A stretch of DNA of 64,000 nt from Pseudomonas fluorescens (GTDB taxonomy: Bacteria; Pseudomonadota; Gammaproteobacteria; Pseudomonadales; Pseudomonadaceae). The notes under the pieces were generated by a model that worked only from the letters and a program-made list of their open reading frames with translations, did not search any database and was not told where the DNA came from. Shown here in pieces: positions 1 to 8,410 of the stretch; positions within the stretch are counted from its first letter, which is position 1; every line of letters starts with the position of its first letter. A program made the translations under genes and the position numbers. The stretch is from contig NZ_CABVHJ010000007.1 of assembly GCF_902497745.1 (NCBI RefSeq), positions 234,131-298,130 on the forward strand, written 5' to 3'.

Positions 1-492
1 GGTGACGAGGGCGACTCTGACAGTTCTTTTGTTTTCGATGATTCGAAAGGTTATGAATCCACACGCCGCAAGCAAACCACGTCATTTGTCTACGCCATAG
101 ATACCCGAGGCCTGGAGGTGGTGCCGGGAGCGGAAAACAAGGCCTTCAACCCCGCTAACGGAAAATTCCTCTTCGACGACCTGGAGGGGCATATCTCCAC
201 CCCCACACGCGGCATCAGTGCCGAGCGGATCTGGCTGGTACGCTCCGACCTGACGCGAGCCGCCCGGGTCAAAGATGTGCTGGAGCAGGCGGGTGACCGT
301 GTCGCGGCCCTCGAACAGGCCACCTGGGCAGGCACCGACAGTCGAGCGGCCGGTAACTTCGCCAGCAATGCCTATGACAGCCTGATCGACGAGATTGCCG
401 GTTCAGGCGGCCTGATACTTGAGCTGCCCAAGGGCGACAAGACGTTCGCCGACGACATCGTCTGGCCGGTTCCCGAGCATGACCGGTCTTGA
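1..492 (+). CDS. C-terminal part of an enterotoxin-A-like ADP-ribosyltransferase (5' end outside window)
   Basis: An open frame runs from base 1 to a TGA at 490-492, about 163 codons, with the start upstream of the window. The protein is clearly paralogous to the C-terminus of the next gene: both have a Ser/Asp-rich stretch, then RRKQT, a hydrophobic FVYAIDTRG strand, a DDLEGHIS segment and PTRGISAERIW. In the cholera toxin A family the equivalent strand is YIYVIA and the following E..EVS segment carries the catalytic glutamate; here the candidate is the Glu codon at 184-186. Only 69 nt separate it from the paralogue on the same strand, so co-transcription is likely. The Arg and STS-like motifs that would confirm the family lie outside the window. 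Function is inferred by homology to the neighbour. Confidence 0.6.
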   Translation, partial: GDEGDSDSSFVFDDSKGYESTRRKQTTSFVYAIDTRGLEVVPGAENKAFNPANGKFLFDDLEGHISTPTRGISAERIWLVRSDLTRAARVKDVLEQAGDRVAALEQATWAGTDSRAAGNFASNAYDSLIDEIAGSGGLILELPKGDKTFADDIVWPVPEHDRS

Positions 493-561
493 TTGCGCGC
501 GGTGCGCTGACAACACAACTGAGCCAACGGATGGCTGACCCAACCACATGGAGTGACCTTT

Positions 562-2538
562 ATGCGCCAAAAACCAGGGCCGCTGCGCCCACCGCCAACG
601 ACCGATACACCCGCCCCCCCGGTTTCTCGTCCTGCGTCCTACGATCGGCCCATTGACCTGGATTCCCGCTTGCCTGGCCGCGTCAGGCCGGATGGCTCGA
701 ACGAGCCGCCGGGCATAAACCCCGACGGCCCTCACGGCAGCAGCGCGAGAGTCGAGCCTGGCATAACGATTACACAGATGTCCGAAACGCAGACGCTCCG
801 GACTCGTATAGCGACGTCGCCCCTGGAGCCTTATTTGCAGAGTGTCGACGCGTCTTTGCACCACGATGTAGACGGGTTGAAGATGCACAAGGGTCGCAGA
901 TTCGCGGACATCGCCAACGAAGATGGATCCGCCGCCGGGCTGACGGTAATGGTGGCGTTCCACGATTTGATCAAGGCCTACCGGGCCAGGTTACCCAGTG
1001 AGCTGACTCCCTCGGGACCTCCCCTCTATCGTGTGGCCGACAGTAACGTCTGGAGCCTGAAGAAGCCGATCGAATATTACGACCCCATGCAGTTCGCCTC
1101 GTCTCATACCGCGGATGCTCAGGGCTACTACTCTGTTCACAAACACCGGGCGATTGAGCACTCTGGCCCGTATGGCAAGTGGACTGAATTCGAAGTGGTG
1201 CAACGAGACGCAGGTTTCGCCTTTGCCGATGAGCATCGACGTTTGATTCGGGTTGATCCGAGTGAGGCACGAGGAGAGACAGCTGTCCCGCTGAAACTTG
1301 CGCATTGGAGCGATGGAGATATTTGGAAGATGTACCGCCTGGAGGGCGCGCAGGCCTTGGTATTTCGAATCGAAGCACAAGCCCTGGGAAAAGCACCTGA
1401 CTGGGCTACGCGTTTCAACGAGCCGGATACTCACACATTTTTGATCGACTCATCGAGATGGTCTTACCCACAAAAATCCGAGACTGAACGTGCGCAAATC
1501 CTGCGCAGCTACAACTTGAGCATGGCTCAGCAAAATCGTCTGCGACAAGACATGGAACATGGACGGTTCCCCGATTGGGCCGAACAGCACAAACGCTTGA
1601 GTCAGAATCCGTTGGACGACTCACGCTTTGAGCAGATTGCAGAAGAACTGGAGCCATTCATTCTAAAAATGAGAAATGAAGGCGAGAACCATGATTTCGA
1701 CTCACATCCCGTCGAACAACGTTATGAAGAAAACTTCCTGAAAAGTTATCTGGAGCACGCCGGCTACAAACGCAATAAGCATGACTATCTTTATCGGATA
1801 GACATTCCGGCGATGTTCCGCGCCGATTTGCGTACGCCTTTCGAACTGGCTCGGGACAAACGCTTGGTAAAATTGCGGGGCAATCCTTCTGACTCCACGA
1901 CCAAATCGGCTTTCAGCGCGACATTCGGTGCGGCCAATGCTTTGAGCTACATGGGATTTGATTACTACTCCAACCCTCGGCACTACAACAGCCAGGCCAA
2001 CCGCTATCCAGGGCATTTTTCCGACAGCGATTCGTCGAGCGGGTATCGACACAATTCGGCTGAGGAGTCTGACACCTCGTTTGAAATGGACGACTCACGC
2101 GACTACCCATTGCTACGGCGCAAGCAAACGCTTGGCTTCCTGTATGTCATCGACACCCGTGGTATCGAAGTCGTCCCGCGAGTGGAAAACATTTACCTGA
2201 ACGACAAGGATTTCGACGGAGACAAACTGGAAGGCCGGATATCAATGCCGACGCGAGGTATCAGTGCAGAGCGGATTTGGCTGGCGAGTTCGGACTTGAG
2301 CCAAGCGGCCAGAGTCGGGGATATTTTGCGGCAGGCCGGTGACAACGCCGAGCAGATAGAGAAGGCGACATGGGCAGGTACCGACGGGAGCGACAGCTAT
2401 TTTTTCGGAACCACTGCTTATGACCGATTGATCAGCCAGATAGCCCACTCCGGCGGTATCGTGTTGAAGTTGCCCAAAGGCAAAAACACCCACTCCAACG
2501 ATATAACCTGGCCGGTGGCCGAACATTACCGAGCCTGA
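562..2538 (+). CDS. Putative enterotoxin-A-like ADP-ribosyltransferase toxin/effector
   Basis: A 658-residue protein. The ATG at 562 is preceded by GGAG at 550-553 (8 nt), which beats the in-frame GTG at 553. The N-terminal ~70 residues are Pro-rich with no signal peptide. Residues ~100-400 are unrecognised but rich in the Trp/Tyr/charged style of large Pseudomonas toxins. From ~415 the protein matches the cholera toxin A layout: FRADLRTPFEL (compare YRADSRPPDEI in cholera toxin) puts the NAD-binding Arg at R420, S452-A453-T454 sits where the STS motif belongs, then come a Ser/Asp-rich insert, the FLYVIDTRG strand and E557 in KLEGRIS. Tandem paralogue upstream; terminator at 2544. No secretion gene or obvious immunity gene is visible. 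The fold assignment is by motif only; the middle residue of STS is Ala, so activity is uncertain. Confidence 0.68.
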   Translation: MRQKPGPLRPPPTTDTPAPPVSRPASYDRPIDLDSRLPGRVRPDGSNEPPGINPDGPHGSSARVEPGITITQMSETQTLRTRIATSPLEPYLQSVDASLHHDVDGLKMHKGRRFADIANEDGSAAGLTVMVAFHDLIKAYRARLPSELTPSGPPLYRVADSNVWSLKKPIEYYDPMQFASSHTADAQGYYSVHKHRAIEHSGPYGKWTEFEVVQRDAGFAFADEHRRLIRVDPSEARGETAVPLKLAHWSDGDIWKMYRLEGAQALVFRIEAQALGKAPDWATRFNEPDTHTFLIDSSRWSYPQKSETERAQILRSYNLSMAQQNRLRQDMEHGRFPDWAEQHKRLSQNPLDDSRFEQIAEELEPFILKMRNEGENHDFDSHPVEQRYEENFLKSYLEHAGYKRNKHDYLYRIDIPAMFRADLRTPFELARDKRLVKLRGNPSDSTTKSAFSATFGAANALSYMGFDYYSNPRHYNSQANRYPGHFSDSDSSSGYRHNSAEESDTSFEMDDSRDYPLLRRKQTLGFLYVIDTRGIEVVPRVENIYLNDKDFDGDKLEGRISMPTRGISAERIWLASSDLSQAARVGDILRQAGDNAEQIEKATWAGTDGSDSYFFGTTAYDRLISQIAHSGGIVLKLPKGKNTHSNDITWPVAEHYRA

Positions 2539-2543
2539 CGAAA

Positions 2544-2580
2544 GGCGCCATCCATATTGATAATGAATGGCGCCTTTTAT
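2544..2580 (+). terminator. Rho-independent terminator
   Basis: Stem GGCGCCAT (2544-2551) pairs with ATGGCGCC (2567-2574) and is followed by TTTTAT. It starts 6 nt after the stop of the ART-like gene and closes that transcription unit. The opposite-strand gene ends at 2598, so it may act in both directions. Confidence 0.85.
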
Positions 2581-2597
2581 GAAACAGCGACTGATCG

Positions 2598-3158
2598 CTA
2601 TTTGATTACCTTGATCACGAATTTTGCCGGTTTCTGATTGAAGGCGTTATGCCCCGTCACATTAGGATCTGCATCCAGGAAGGTGCTCATCCCACTGCTC
2701 ACATTGCGATACAAGGGCCGGTCATTCGGCTCGCTGATCAATTCAAGATAGGCCGGCCCGGATTCGAGGTGGCGCAGAGAAGCCCTCGTCGCGGCAGGTG
2801 TGCTGATTGAAAAAGACTGTGTTGGCGCATGGGTACTGGCCAACAGGTTATGCGTCTTGTCCTCTATGAATAACCGCGCACCGTCGAATGCTCCCGCAAG
2901 TACAAGGTTGATTGCATATTCGTCACCCTGTGCGACGAATTTCAACAGCAGTGGCGCGTCATTCTCATGATCCGCCAGGGTGATGAAACTGGAGACACGC
3001 CAATCCGCCAGGCCCACTTCGGCATCCAGTTTTTCGCCTTTGGTTATCCGCAGGTCGCGAAGAGACTGTTGCAGACGTTGTTGATTAAGCACCACTGGCC
3101 GACCATCAAGATAAAGATGCGCGGTGAATGTTTGGTTGGTTTTTTCTGTTAAAGACAT
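2598..3158 (-). CDS. Hypothetical protein
   Basis: A 186-residue protein (MSLTEKTNQTF start), without signal peptide or membrane segment. I do not recognise a family. It has alternating hydrophobic/polar stretches typical of beta-rich soluble domains and ends in a hydrophobic-basic FVIKVIK strand. The frame stays open upstream to a TTG at 3231-3233 that overlaps the TGA of the preceding gene, but neither that codon nor the internal ATG at 3212 has a ribosome-binding site, so the ATG at 3158 is chosen with moderate trust. It lies downstream of the small gene 3230-3460 and converges on the toxin gene. Base composition is lower in GC than the core genes. A link to the ART genes (for example immunity) is possible from position only. 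Confidence 0.5.
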   Translation of the reverse strand: MSLTEKTNQTFTAHLYLDGRPVVLNQQRLQQSLRDLRITKGEKLDAEVGLADWRVSSFITLADHENDAPLLLKFVAQGDEYAINLVLAGAFDGARLFIEDKTHNLLASTHAPTQSFSISTPAATRASLRHLESGPAYLELISEPNDRPLYRNVSSGMSTFLDADPNVTGHNAFNQKPAKFVIKVIK

Positions 3159-3229
3159 ACAGTTGCCCACGTGCAAACGCCTGCTGTGACTAAAACTGTA
3201 ACGGCAGGCCATGCTGGAAAAAGAAAGGA

Positions 3230-3460
3230 TCAAATGGCGGTCGCGGCCGTTACTGTTTTGGCGCTCGCAGACATCCGCGGGACTTCGCCAACAGGAACTT
3301 TTTCTGATTTTCGTTTACGCCGGGCAATCACCATCCGGTCTGCATAAACCGTTGCGGCTTCAATAATGTGTGTCTCGTTATGATCCGCCCCGGCATATTT
3401 AAAAATATACTTGCTGGCGATATCATCCCAAAACGCCCACTCATCTTCATAGACAGTCAT
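3230..3460 (-). CDS. Small hypothetical protein
   Basis: A 76-residue protein starting MTVYEDEWAFWDD. The ATG at 3460 has AAGGA about 8 nt upstream; the earlier in-frame ATG at 3469 almost touches the same purine stretch and is less likely. The N-terminal half is acidic and aromatic. The middle (RMVIARRKRK) is strongly basic, and the tail is Ala/Thr-rich. No family recognised. It is the first gene of a probable two-gene minus-strand unit with 2598-3158. The lower-GC content fits the toxin-bearing stretch 1-3560. Confidence 0.5.
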   Translation of the reverse strand: MTVYEDEWAFWDDIASKYIFKYAGADHNETHIIEAATVYADRMVIARRKRKSEKVPVGEVPRMSASAKTVTAATAI

Positions 3461-3575
3461 GTCTTTCATCCTTGTTGTTATTCAGGTTGCCCGCTTCCTG
3501 CGGACAACTTGAAATTAAGACAAAGACAAAAGCAAAACAATGCTGGCAGTCGCCATGAGTTGATTCAAAGTGCAA

Positions 3576-4166
3576 CTAGGCAAACAACTCACCCTGAAGC
3601 TCGTCGAGCAATGCCTGGATCGCATCCAGTCGCTGCTGGGGATCGTCGAGCTGCAGCAGATCGATCTTGTCTTCTTCGGCGAACGGCAGCAGATAGGCCA
3701 GTTGATTAGCCAGCGATTGCTGACCCAGCGCCTCGGTGCCCATGTTCAGCGCTTCCACCATCGGGTGCTCGGCCAGTGCCTTGAGCAGCGCCACCAGATC
3801 AGCGTCTTCGTCTTGCAGCGGTTGCTCGGGCTCGTCATCCAGCCACTCGACATCGGCGAGAATCAATTGATCGCGCTGCACTTCAGTACGCAACACAGTG
3901 AACCGCCGCCCGCCTTGCACACGTATGCCCAACAAGCCGTTGTCCTGCTGCTGGAAATCGGTGATGCGTGCTTCGCAGCCGACCAGCGCATACCCTTCCG
4001 GCGCCAGCCCGACTTCGCTGCCCTGGAGAATGCACACCACACCGAAACCACCGCCCTGCTTCATGCAGCGGCCGATCATGTCCAGATAGCGTGCCTCGAA
4101 GATCTGCAAGTCGAGGTTGCAGCCGGGAAACAGCACTGTGTTCAGCGGGAAAAGCGGCAGACTCAT
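3576..4166 (-). CDS. LON substrate-binding-domain protein
   Basis: A 196-residue protein consisting of a stand-alone LON N-terminal (PUA-like) domain: it opens with LPLFPLNTVLFPG, the usual first strand of this family, followed by the IFEARYLDMI helix. There is no AAA+ or Ser/Lys protease part, so it is not Lon itself. The ATG at 4166 is preceded by AAGGAA at a good distance; an ATG six bases earlier would sit on top of that site. It starts 10 nt after lrgB, so it is probably the third gene of an lrgA-lrgB operon. The family is thought to bind unfolded or specific peptides; its role here is unknown. Confidence 0.85.
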   Translation of the reverse strand: MSLPLFPLNTVLFPGCNLDLQIFEARYLDMIGRCMKQGGGFGVVCILQGSEVGLAPEGYALVGCEARITDFQQQDNGLLGIRVQGGRRFTVLRTEVQRDQLILADVEWLDDEPEQPLQDEDADLVALLKALAEHPMVEALNMGTEALGQQSLANQLAYLLPFAEEDKIDLLQLDDPQQRLDAIQALLDELQGELFA

Positions 4167-4176
4167 AGACATTTCC

Positions 4177-4893
4177 TTACACCACCATCGACACCGCCAA
4201 CGGCAGGAACACCGCCGTGGCCACGCCCATCAGACTCATCGCCAGCGCCGCAAAGGCACCGCACTCATCACTTTCCTGCAACGCCACCGAGGTGCCGACC
4301 GCATGCGCGGTCATGCCCAGCGCCATGCCACGCGCCTCGGGGCTATGCACGCCGAGACGGGTCAGCAGCGCCGGGCCGAAGATCGCACCGATCACCCCGG
4401 TGATCAACACGAACACCGCCGCCAGCGCCGCAACGCCGCCGATCTGCTCGGCCACCAGCATGGCGATCGGTGAAGTCACCGACTTCGGCGCCATAGTCAT
4501 CAGGATCATGTGCTCGGCGCCGAACCACCAGCCCAGCAACACACCCATGCCTGTGGCGACTACCCCGCCTATCACCAGCGTAGTAAAAATCGGCCAGAAC
4601 AATTGGCGGATGCGTCGCAGATTCAAGTAAAGCGGCACCGCCAGCGCCACCGTTGCCGGCCCGAGCAGAATACTGAGGATCTCGGTGCTCTTGCGGTACT
4701 CGGCGTAAGTCAGGCCGCAGCCGACCAGCACGCCGATCACCAACAGCATGGAGACCAGCACCGGTTGCAGAAAGATCCAGCGGGTTTTCTCGAACGCCGC
4801 CAGCACCAGTTGATAGGCACCGAGGGTGATGCCGATACCGAACAGCGGATGATGAATCACCGAAGCCCAGGCGCCCTGCCAGTCAAAAAGCAT
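4177..4893 (-). CDS. lrgB: LrgB/CidB-family membrane protein
   Basis: A 238-residue inner-membrane protein with about seven hydrophobic helices and the typical LrgB C-terminal segment (SVTSPIAM, followed by GMTAHAVGTSVALQ). With LrgA it forms the holin/antiholin-like CidAB/LrgAB pair, which in various bacteria has been linked to murein hydrolase export, autolysis or pyruvate/organic acid transport. Its ATG overlaps the stop of lrgA by one base, a typical translationally coupled arrangement. Length is normal for the family. Confidence 0.9.
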   Translation of the reverse strand: MLFDWQGAWASVIHHPLFGIGITLGAYQLVLAAFEKTRWIFLQPVLVSMLLVIGVLVGCGLTYAEYRKSTEILSILLGPATVALAVPLYLNLRRIRQLFWPIFTTLVIGGVVATGMGVLLGWWFGAEHMILMTMAPKSVTSPIAMLVAEQIGGVAALAAVFVLITGVIGAIFGPALLTRLGVHSPEARGMALGMTAHAVGTSVALQESDECGAFAALAMSLMGVATAVFLPLAVSMVV

Positions 4894-5258
4894 CAGGACT
4901 CCTCCGGTGACGACGGCGCGTGACGCTTGACCAGACGCTGCATCAGCACGCCGGCGAAGGCCATCGACAGAATCAGCGACAGCACCAGCGCGCCGACAAT
5001 TGCCCAGAAGTCTGCGGCAATTGCTGTGGCATAGACCATCACGCCAACGGCGGGCGGCACCAGCAGCAACGGCAGATAACGCAACAGACTGCCGGCCGCA
5101 AGGTTCAGCGGTTCGCCGACTTCACCGCGAACGATCAGGAATACGAGCAACAGCAACAGACCGATGATCGGCCCCGGCAGCACCGGCAACAGCAAATGAT
5201 TGAGCGCCGTGCCGAGCAGTTGAAACAGCACCAGCAGGGTCAGGCCACGTAGCAACAT
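4893..5258 (-). CDS. lrgA: CidA/LrgA-family holin-like protein
   Basis: A 121-residue protein with four hydrophobic helices and a short charged C-terminus (KRHAPSSPEES), matching the CidA/LrgA family. The segment LPGPIIGLLLLL is the conserved family signature. The ATG at 5258 has GGAG eight bases upstream. It is the first gene of the lrgA-lrgB-LON-domain unit. A TATAAT hexamer on the minus strand at 5300-5305 is a plausible -10 element. Function as for LrgB; no LysR-type cidR regulator is adjacent. Confidence 0.9.
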   Translation of the reverse strand: MLLRGLTLLVLFQLLGTALNHLLLPVLPGPIIGLLLLLVFLIVRGEVGEPLNLAAGSLLRYLPLLLVPPAVGVMVYATAIAADFWAIVGALVLSLILSMAFAGVLMQRLVKRHAPSSPEES

Positions 5259-5299
5259 CCGACATCTCCGTCTTACTTTCCACTGTGCAAGTCGTCCGC

Positions 5300-5305
5300 A
5301 TTATA
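5300..5305 (-). promoter_or_regulatory. Candidate -10 box for lrgA operon
   Basis: A perfect TATAAT on the minus strand, 42 bases before the lrgA start. I see no good -35 at 16-18 bp, so the promoter may depend on an activator. This is a sequence match only. Confidence 0.4.
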
Positions 5306-5452
5306 AGCACGCCTGCGCTATGGATCGGCATTCGCCAAAAGCATGGTCGGTTGACCGGAGCAAATCGCCATGATGATCTACAGTGGTTCGCAGGGAGGTC
5401 AAATCCCCCCACCTGAAAAACTATAAAACCGATGAACCCAAGGAGAGTCTCA

Positions 5453-5908
5453 ATGCCCTATGTTCCAGTTGCAGAGCTCAAAGATTATGTCGGCAAGGAA
5501 CTCGGACGTTCCGAATGGCTCACCATCGATCAGGAACGCATCAACCTGTTCGCCGAAGCCACCGGTGATTATCAGTTCATTCACGTCGACCCGGTCAAAG
5601 CCGCGCAAACACCTTTTGGCAGCACGATTGCCCACGGTTTCCTGTCGTTGTCGCTCATCCCGAAATTGATGGAAGACATCCTGATCCTGCCGCAAGGCGT
5701 GAAGATGGTGGTCAACTACGGTCTGGATAGCGTGCGTTTCATCCAGCCAGTGAAGGTCAACTCGAAAGTCCGCCTGAAGGTCGATCTGGGCGAAGTGACC
5801 GAGAAAAAACCGGGCCAGTGGTTGCTCAAAGCCACCGCAACCCTGGAGATAGAAGGCTCGGACAAACCGGCCTATATCGCCGAGCCACTGTCGCTCTGCT
5901 TCGTGTAA
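5453..5908 (+). CDS. MaoC-family (R)-specific enoyl-CoA hydratase-like protein
   Basis: A 151-residue single hot-dog-fold protein. The family signature is present: FAEATGDYQFIHVDP (hydratase motif with the Asp/His pair) and then FGSTIAHGFLSLSL. These residues in MaoC/PhaJ proteins hydrate trans-2-enoyl-CoA to the (R)-3-hydroxyacyl-CoA, feeding PHA or fatty-acid metabolism. The ATG at 5453 follows AAGGAG by a normal spacing; the in-frame ATG at 5432 lacks such a site. It is monocistronic and divergent from lrgA. The actual substrate is not deducible. Confidence 0.85.
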   Translation: MPYVPVAELKDYVGKELGRSEWLTIDQERINLFAEATGDYQFIHVDPVKAAQTPFGSTIAHGFLSLSLIPKLMEDILILPQGVKMVVNYGLDSVRFIQPVKVNSKVRLKVDLGEVTEKKPGQWLLKATATLEIEGSDKPAYIAEPLSLCFV

Positions 5909-6010
5909 ACGTTCCGGATGCGAAGCAGCGCACGCTGTTTCGCGTCACGTCTCTATATATGCCACGCATAGCTGCGGCATACTCGGTCGCCTAATTGCCC
6001 GGATCCCGCT

Positions 6011-7738
6011 ATGCGCTCATTTGCTCGTCTTGCACCCCTTGCCTTGACCCTGATGCTCACCGCGTGCGGCGACGGCGAATCGCTGCTGCCCCCGGATGCG
6101 CGCCTGCCCGACGGCGGTCGCTATCGCGGTGAACTGGTCGATGGCTTGCTGCAAGGTCAGGGCCGTGTCGACTACCCCAACGGCAGTTGGTACGCCGGCC
6201 AGTTCGACAAAGGTCAGTGGCATGGTCAGGGCGAATGGCACGGCAGCAATGGCGAGGTCTATCGCGGCCAGTTCCAGCAGGGGTTGTTCGACGGCCAGGG
6301 CAGCCTGACCACCAACGCCAGCAGTTACACCGGCGGCTTCAAGCAGGGACGCCGCGAAGGCGAAGGCACCCTGAAAGAAAACGCCATGACCTACCGTGGC
6401 GAATTCAAGGCCGACCAGTATTCCGGGCTCGGTCGGCTGGAAATGGACGACGGCAGCTCCTATCAAGGCCAGTTCGCCCATGGCAAACCCAACGGTGAAG
6501 GCCAGCGTGGCGACTCCAGTGGCAACACGTTCAGCGGGCATTTCGTCAACGGACAACTGGAAGGCAACGGCACCTTCAACAGCGCTGACGGCGATATCTA
6601 CGTCGGCGGCTTCAAGAACAATCAATTGCACGGCAAGGGCCGCTACGAAAACGCTGACGGCGATGTCTGGCTCGGCCAGTTCAAAGAAGGCGCGCTAACC
6701 GGCAAGGGCGAACTGATCGGTGCTGATGGCAGCCATTACATCGGCGCATTCAGTGACTGGCGCTTCAGCGGTCAGGGCCGCTTGAACCTGTCCGATGGCA
6801 GCTTCTACATCGGCGGTTTCGACAACGACAGCTACGCCGGACGCGGCACCCTGGTGCTGACCGATGGCAGCGTGATGAGCGGCACCTGGATCAACGGCCA
6901 GCGCGTGCGCGACGCCGATGGCAAATTGCTGCCTGACACCCTCGAACTCGGCTTGCTCGCTCAGGGCCGCTTGCTCGACGACGCCTTGGCCGCCATCCCT
7001 GCTTCGACTCCAGCGGTCGAGCTGTACACCCTGACACTCGGTGGCGACGGCAAGCAAAGCGTATTTCTGCGCGAATCCGACTACGTGGCCAATATGCTCC
7101 ATACGCGCTTCGGCGCCTATGGTCAGATCCGTCTGGTCAACCACCGCGATCACCTCGGCGACCGACCGATGGCCACGCGCGAAAACCTGCGCCGCGCCGC
7201 ACAAACCCTCGCCGAACGCAGCGGCCCGGAAGACCTGCTGTTCATCTACCTGACCAGCCACGGCACTGCCGAACACGAACTGGTGCTCGACCAACCGCGC
7301 ATGGAACTGGCCGACCTGCCCGCCGACGAACTCGCTGCCGTACTCGCGCCGCTGAAGAATCGCGATAAGATCATCGTGATTTCTTCGTGCTACTCCGGCG
7401 GTTTCATCCCGGCCCTGAAAGACGAACGCACGCTGATCATGACCGCCTCGCGCGCCGATCGCGTGTCCTTCGGCTGCTCGGAAGAAGCCAATTTCACTTA
7501 CTTCGGCGACGCGCTGTTCGCCCAGGCGCTGAACCAGACCGATGATCTGGAGCAGGCCTTCAAACTGGCCAGGGCGACCGTCGCCGAGCGTGAACTGGCG
7601 GACAATTTCGAAGCGTCGGAGCCGCAGATCTGGGCGCCGAAAACCGTGCTGTCGCACTGGCAACTGCTGCGCAAACAGCAAGCCAGAAAAGCATTGCAAA
7701 GTGCTGCGTTGAACGACGGAGCGACAAAGAGCAACTAA
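6011..7738 (+). CDS. MORN-repeat lipoprotein with C13 (legumain/caspase-like) peptidase domain
   Basis: A 575-residue lipoprotein: signal peptide with lipobox LTAC, lipidated Cys at C19. Residues ~36-300 are about eleven MORN-type repeats of the form GxYxGxFxxGxxxGxG. Residues ~330-550 form a clan-CD cysteine peptidase domain of the C13 type, with the His in LTSHG (H417) and the nucleophile in SSCYSG (C460), each after a hydrophobic strand (LLFIY and KIIVI). Length and both catalytic residues look intact. Clan-CD peptidases usually process specific sites, and MORN repeats often bind lipid or partner proteins; the combination at the cell envelope suggests a surface or periplasmic processing enzyme. 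No substrate is evident. It is followed 27 nt later by an SDR gene, possibly co-transcribed. Confidence 0.85.
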   Translation: MRSFARLAPLALTLMLTACGDGESLLPPDARLPDGGRYRGELVDGLLQGQGRVDYPNGSWYAGQFDKGQWHGQGEWHGSNGEVYRGQFQQGLFDGQGSLTTNASSYTGGFKQGRREGEGTLKENAMTYRGEFKADQYSGLGRLEMDDGSSYQGQFAHGKPNGEGQRGDSSGNTFSGHFVNGQLEGNGTFNSADGDIYVGGFKNNQLHGKGRYENADGDVWLGQFKEGALTGKGELIGADGSHYIGAFSDWRFSGQGRLNLSDGSFYIGGFDNDSYAGRGTLVLTDGSVMSGTWINGQRVRDADGKLLPDTLELGLLAQGRLLDDALAAIPASTPAVELYTLTLGGDGKQSVFLRESDYVANMLHTRFGAYGQIRLVNHRDHLGDRPMATRENLRRAAQTLAERSGPEDLLFIYLTSHGTAEHELVLDQPRMELADLPADELAAVLAPLKNRDKIIVISSCYSGGFIPALKDERTLIMTASRADRVSFGCSEEANFTYFGDALFAQALNQTDDLEQAFKLARATVAERELADNFEASEPQIWAPKTVLSHWQLLRKQQARKALQSAALNDGATKSN

Positions 7739-7765
7739 GCTGAACAGTATCAAGGGAGAGACACT

Positions 7766-8407
7766 ATGTACTTGACGCCTCAGCACGTATTGCTTGCCGG
7801 AGCCACCGGTTTGACCGGTGAACATCTACTCGACCGTTTGCTCAACGAGCCAACGATTTCTCGCGTGCTCGCCCCTTCGCGTCGGCCATTGGCGGAACAT
7901 CCACATCTGGAAAACCCGGTGGGTGATCCGCAGGCGTTTCTGCCGCAGCTCAGTGGCCGCGTCGATATCGCCTATTGCTGTCTCGGCACCACGATCAAGC
8001 AGGCCGGATCGGAAGCGGCGTTTCGCGCGGTGGATCTGGACATGGTGGTGGCGTTTGCCAAACGTGCGCGGGAGATGGGCGCGCGGCATCTGATCGTCAT
8101 CAGTGCGATCGGCGCCGATCCGAAGTCGTCGGTTTTCTACAATCGGGTCAAAGGCGAAATGGAGCAGGCACTGCGCGCGCAGGACTGGCCGCAATTGACC
8201 ATTTGCCGACCTTCGCTGTTGTTGGGTGAACGGACAGAACCGCGTCTGGCCGAGCAATTGGCCGGGCCGTTGTCGAAGCTGATTCCCGGTAAATATCGTG
8301 GCATCGAGGCGTGCCAATTGGCGCGGGCGATGTGGCGGTTGGCGCTGGAAGAGCAGGACGGGGTACGGGTGATCGAGTCGGATGAGCTGCGCAAGCTGGG
8401 CAAATAA
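7766..8407 (+). CDS. Atypical SDR NAD(P)-binding protein (HTATIP2/TIP30-like)
   Basis: A 213-residue Rossmann protein with an N-terminal dinucleotide-binding loop [11 protein letters not shown], a CCLGTT strand, ISAIGADP and a YNRVKGEME helix, where Tyr and Lys take the YxxxK position. The pattern resembles the HTATIP2/YbjT-type atypical SDRs, often annotated as oxidoreductase or NAD-dependent epimerase. The ATG at 7766 follows AAGGGAGAG. It lies 27 nt downstream of the C13 peptidase gene and before a REPIN. Substrate unknown. Confidence 0.8.
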   Translation: MYLTPQHVLLAGATGLTGEHLLDRLLNEPTISRVLAPSRRPLAEHPHLENPVGDPQAFLPQLSGRVDIAYCCLGTTIKQAGSEAAFRAVDLDMVVAFAKRAREMGARHLIVISAIGADPKSSVFYNRVKGEMEQALRAQDWPQLTICRPSLLLGERTEPRLAEQLAGPLSKLIPGKYRGIEACQLARAMWRLALEEQDGVRVIESDELRKLGK

Positions 8408-8410
8408 AAG

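Noticed and set aside
3159..3233. TTG at 3233 as the start of the 2598-3158 gene, overlapping the previous stop
   Set aside because: The four-base overlap is tempting, but TTG is rare, there is no ribosome site, and the added segment is Ser/Arg-rich and non-hydrophobic.
1..3560. Prophage or type VI secretion fragment
   Set aside because: No structural, integrase, VgrG/Hcp or Rhs-core genes are visible; only the ART-like genes and two unknowns. The region continues outside the window.
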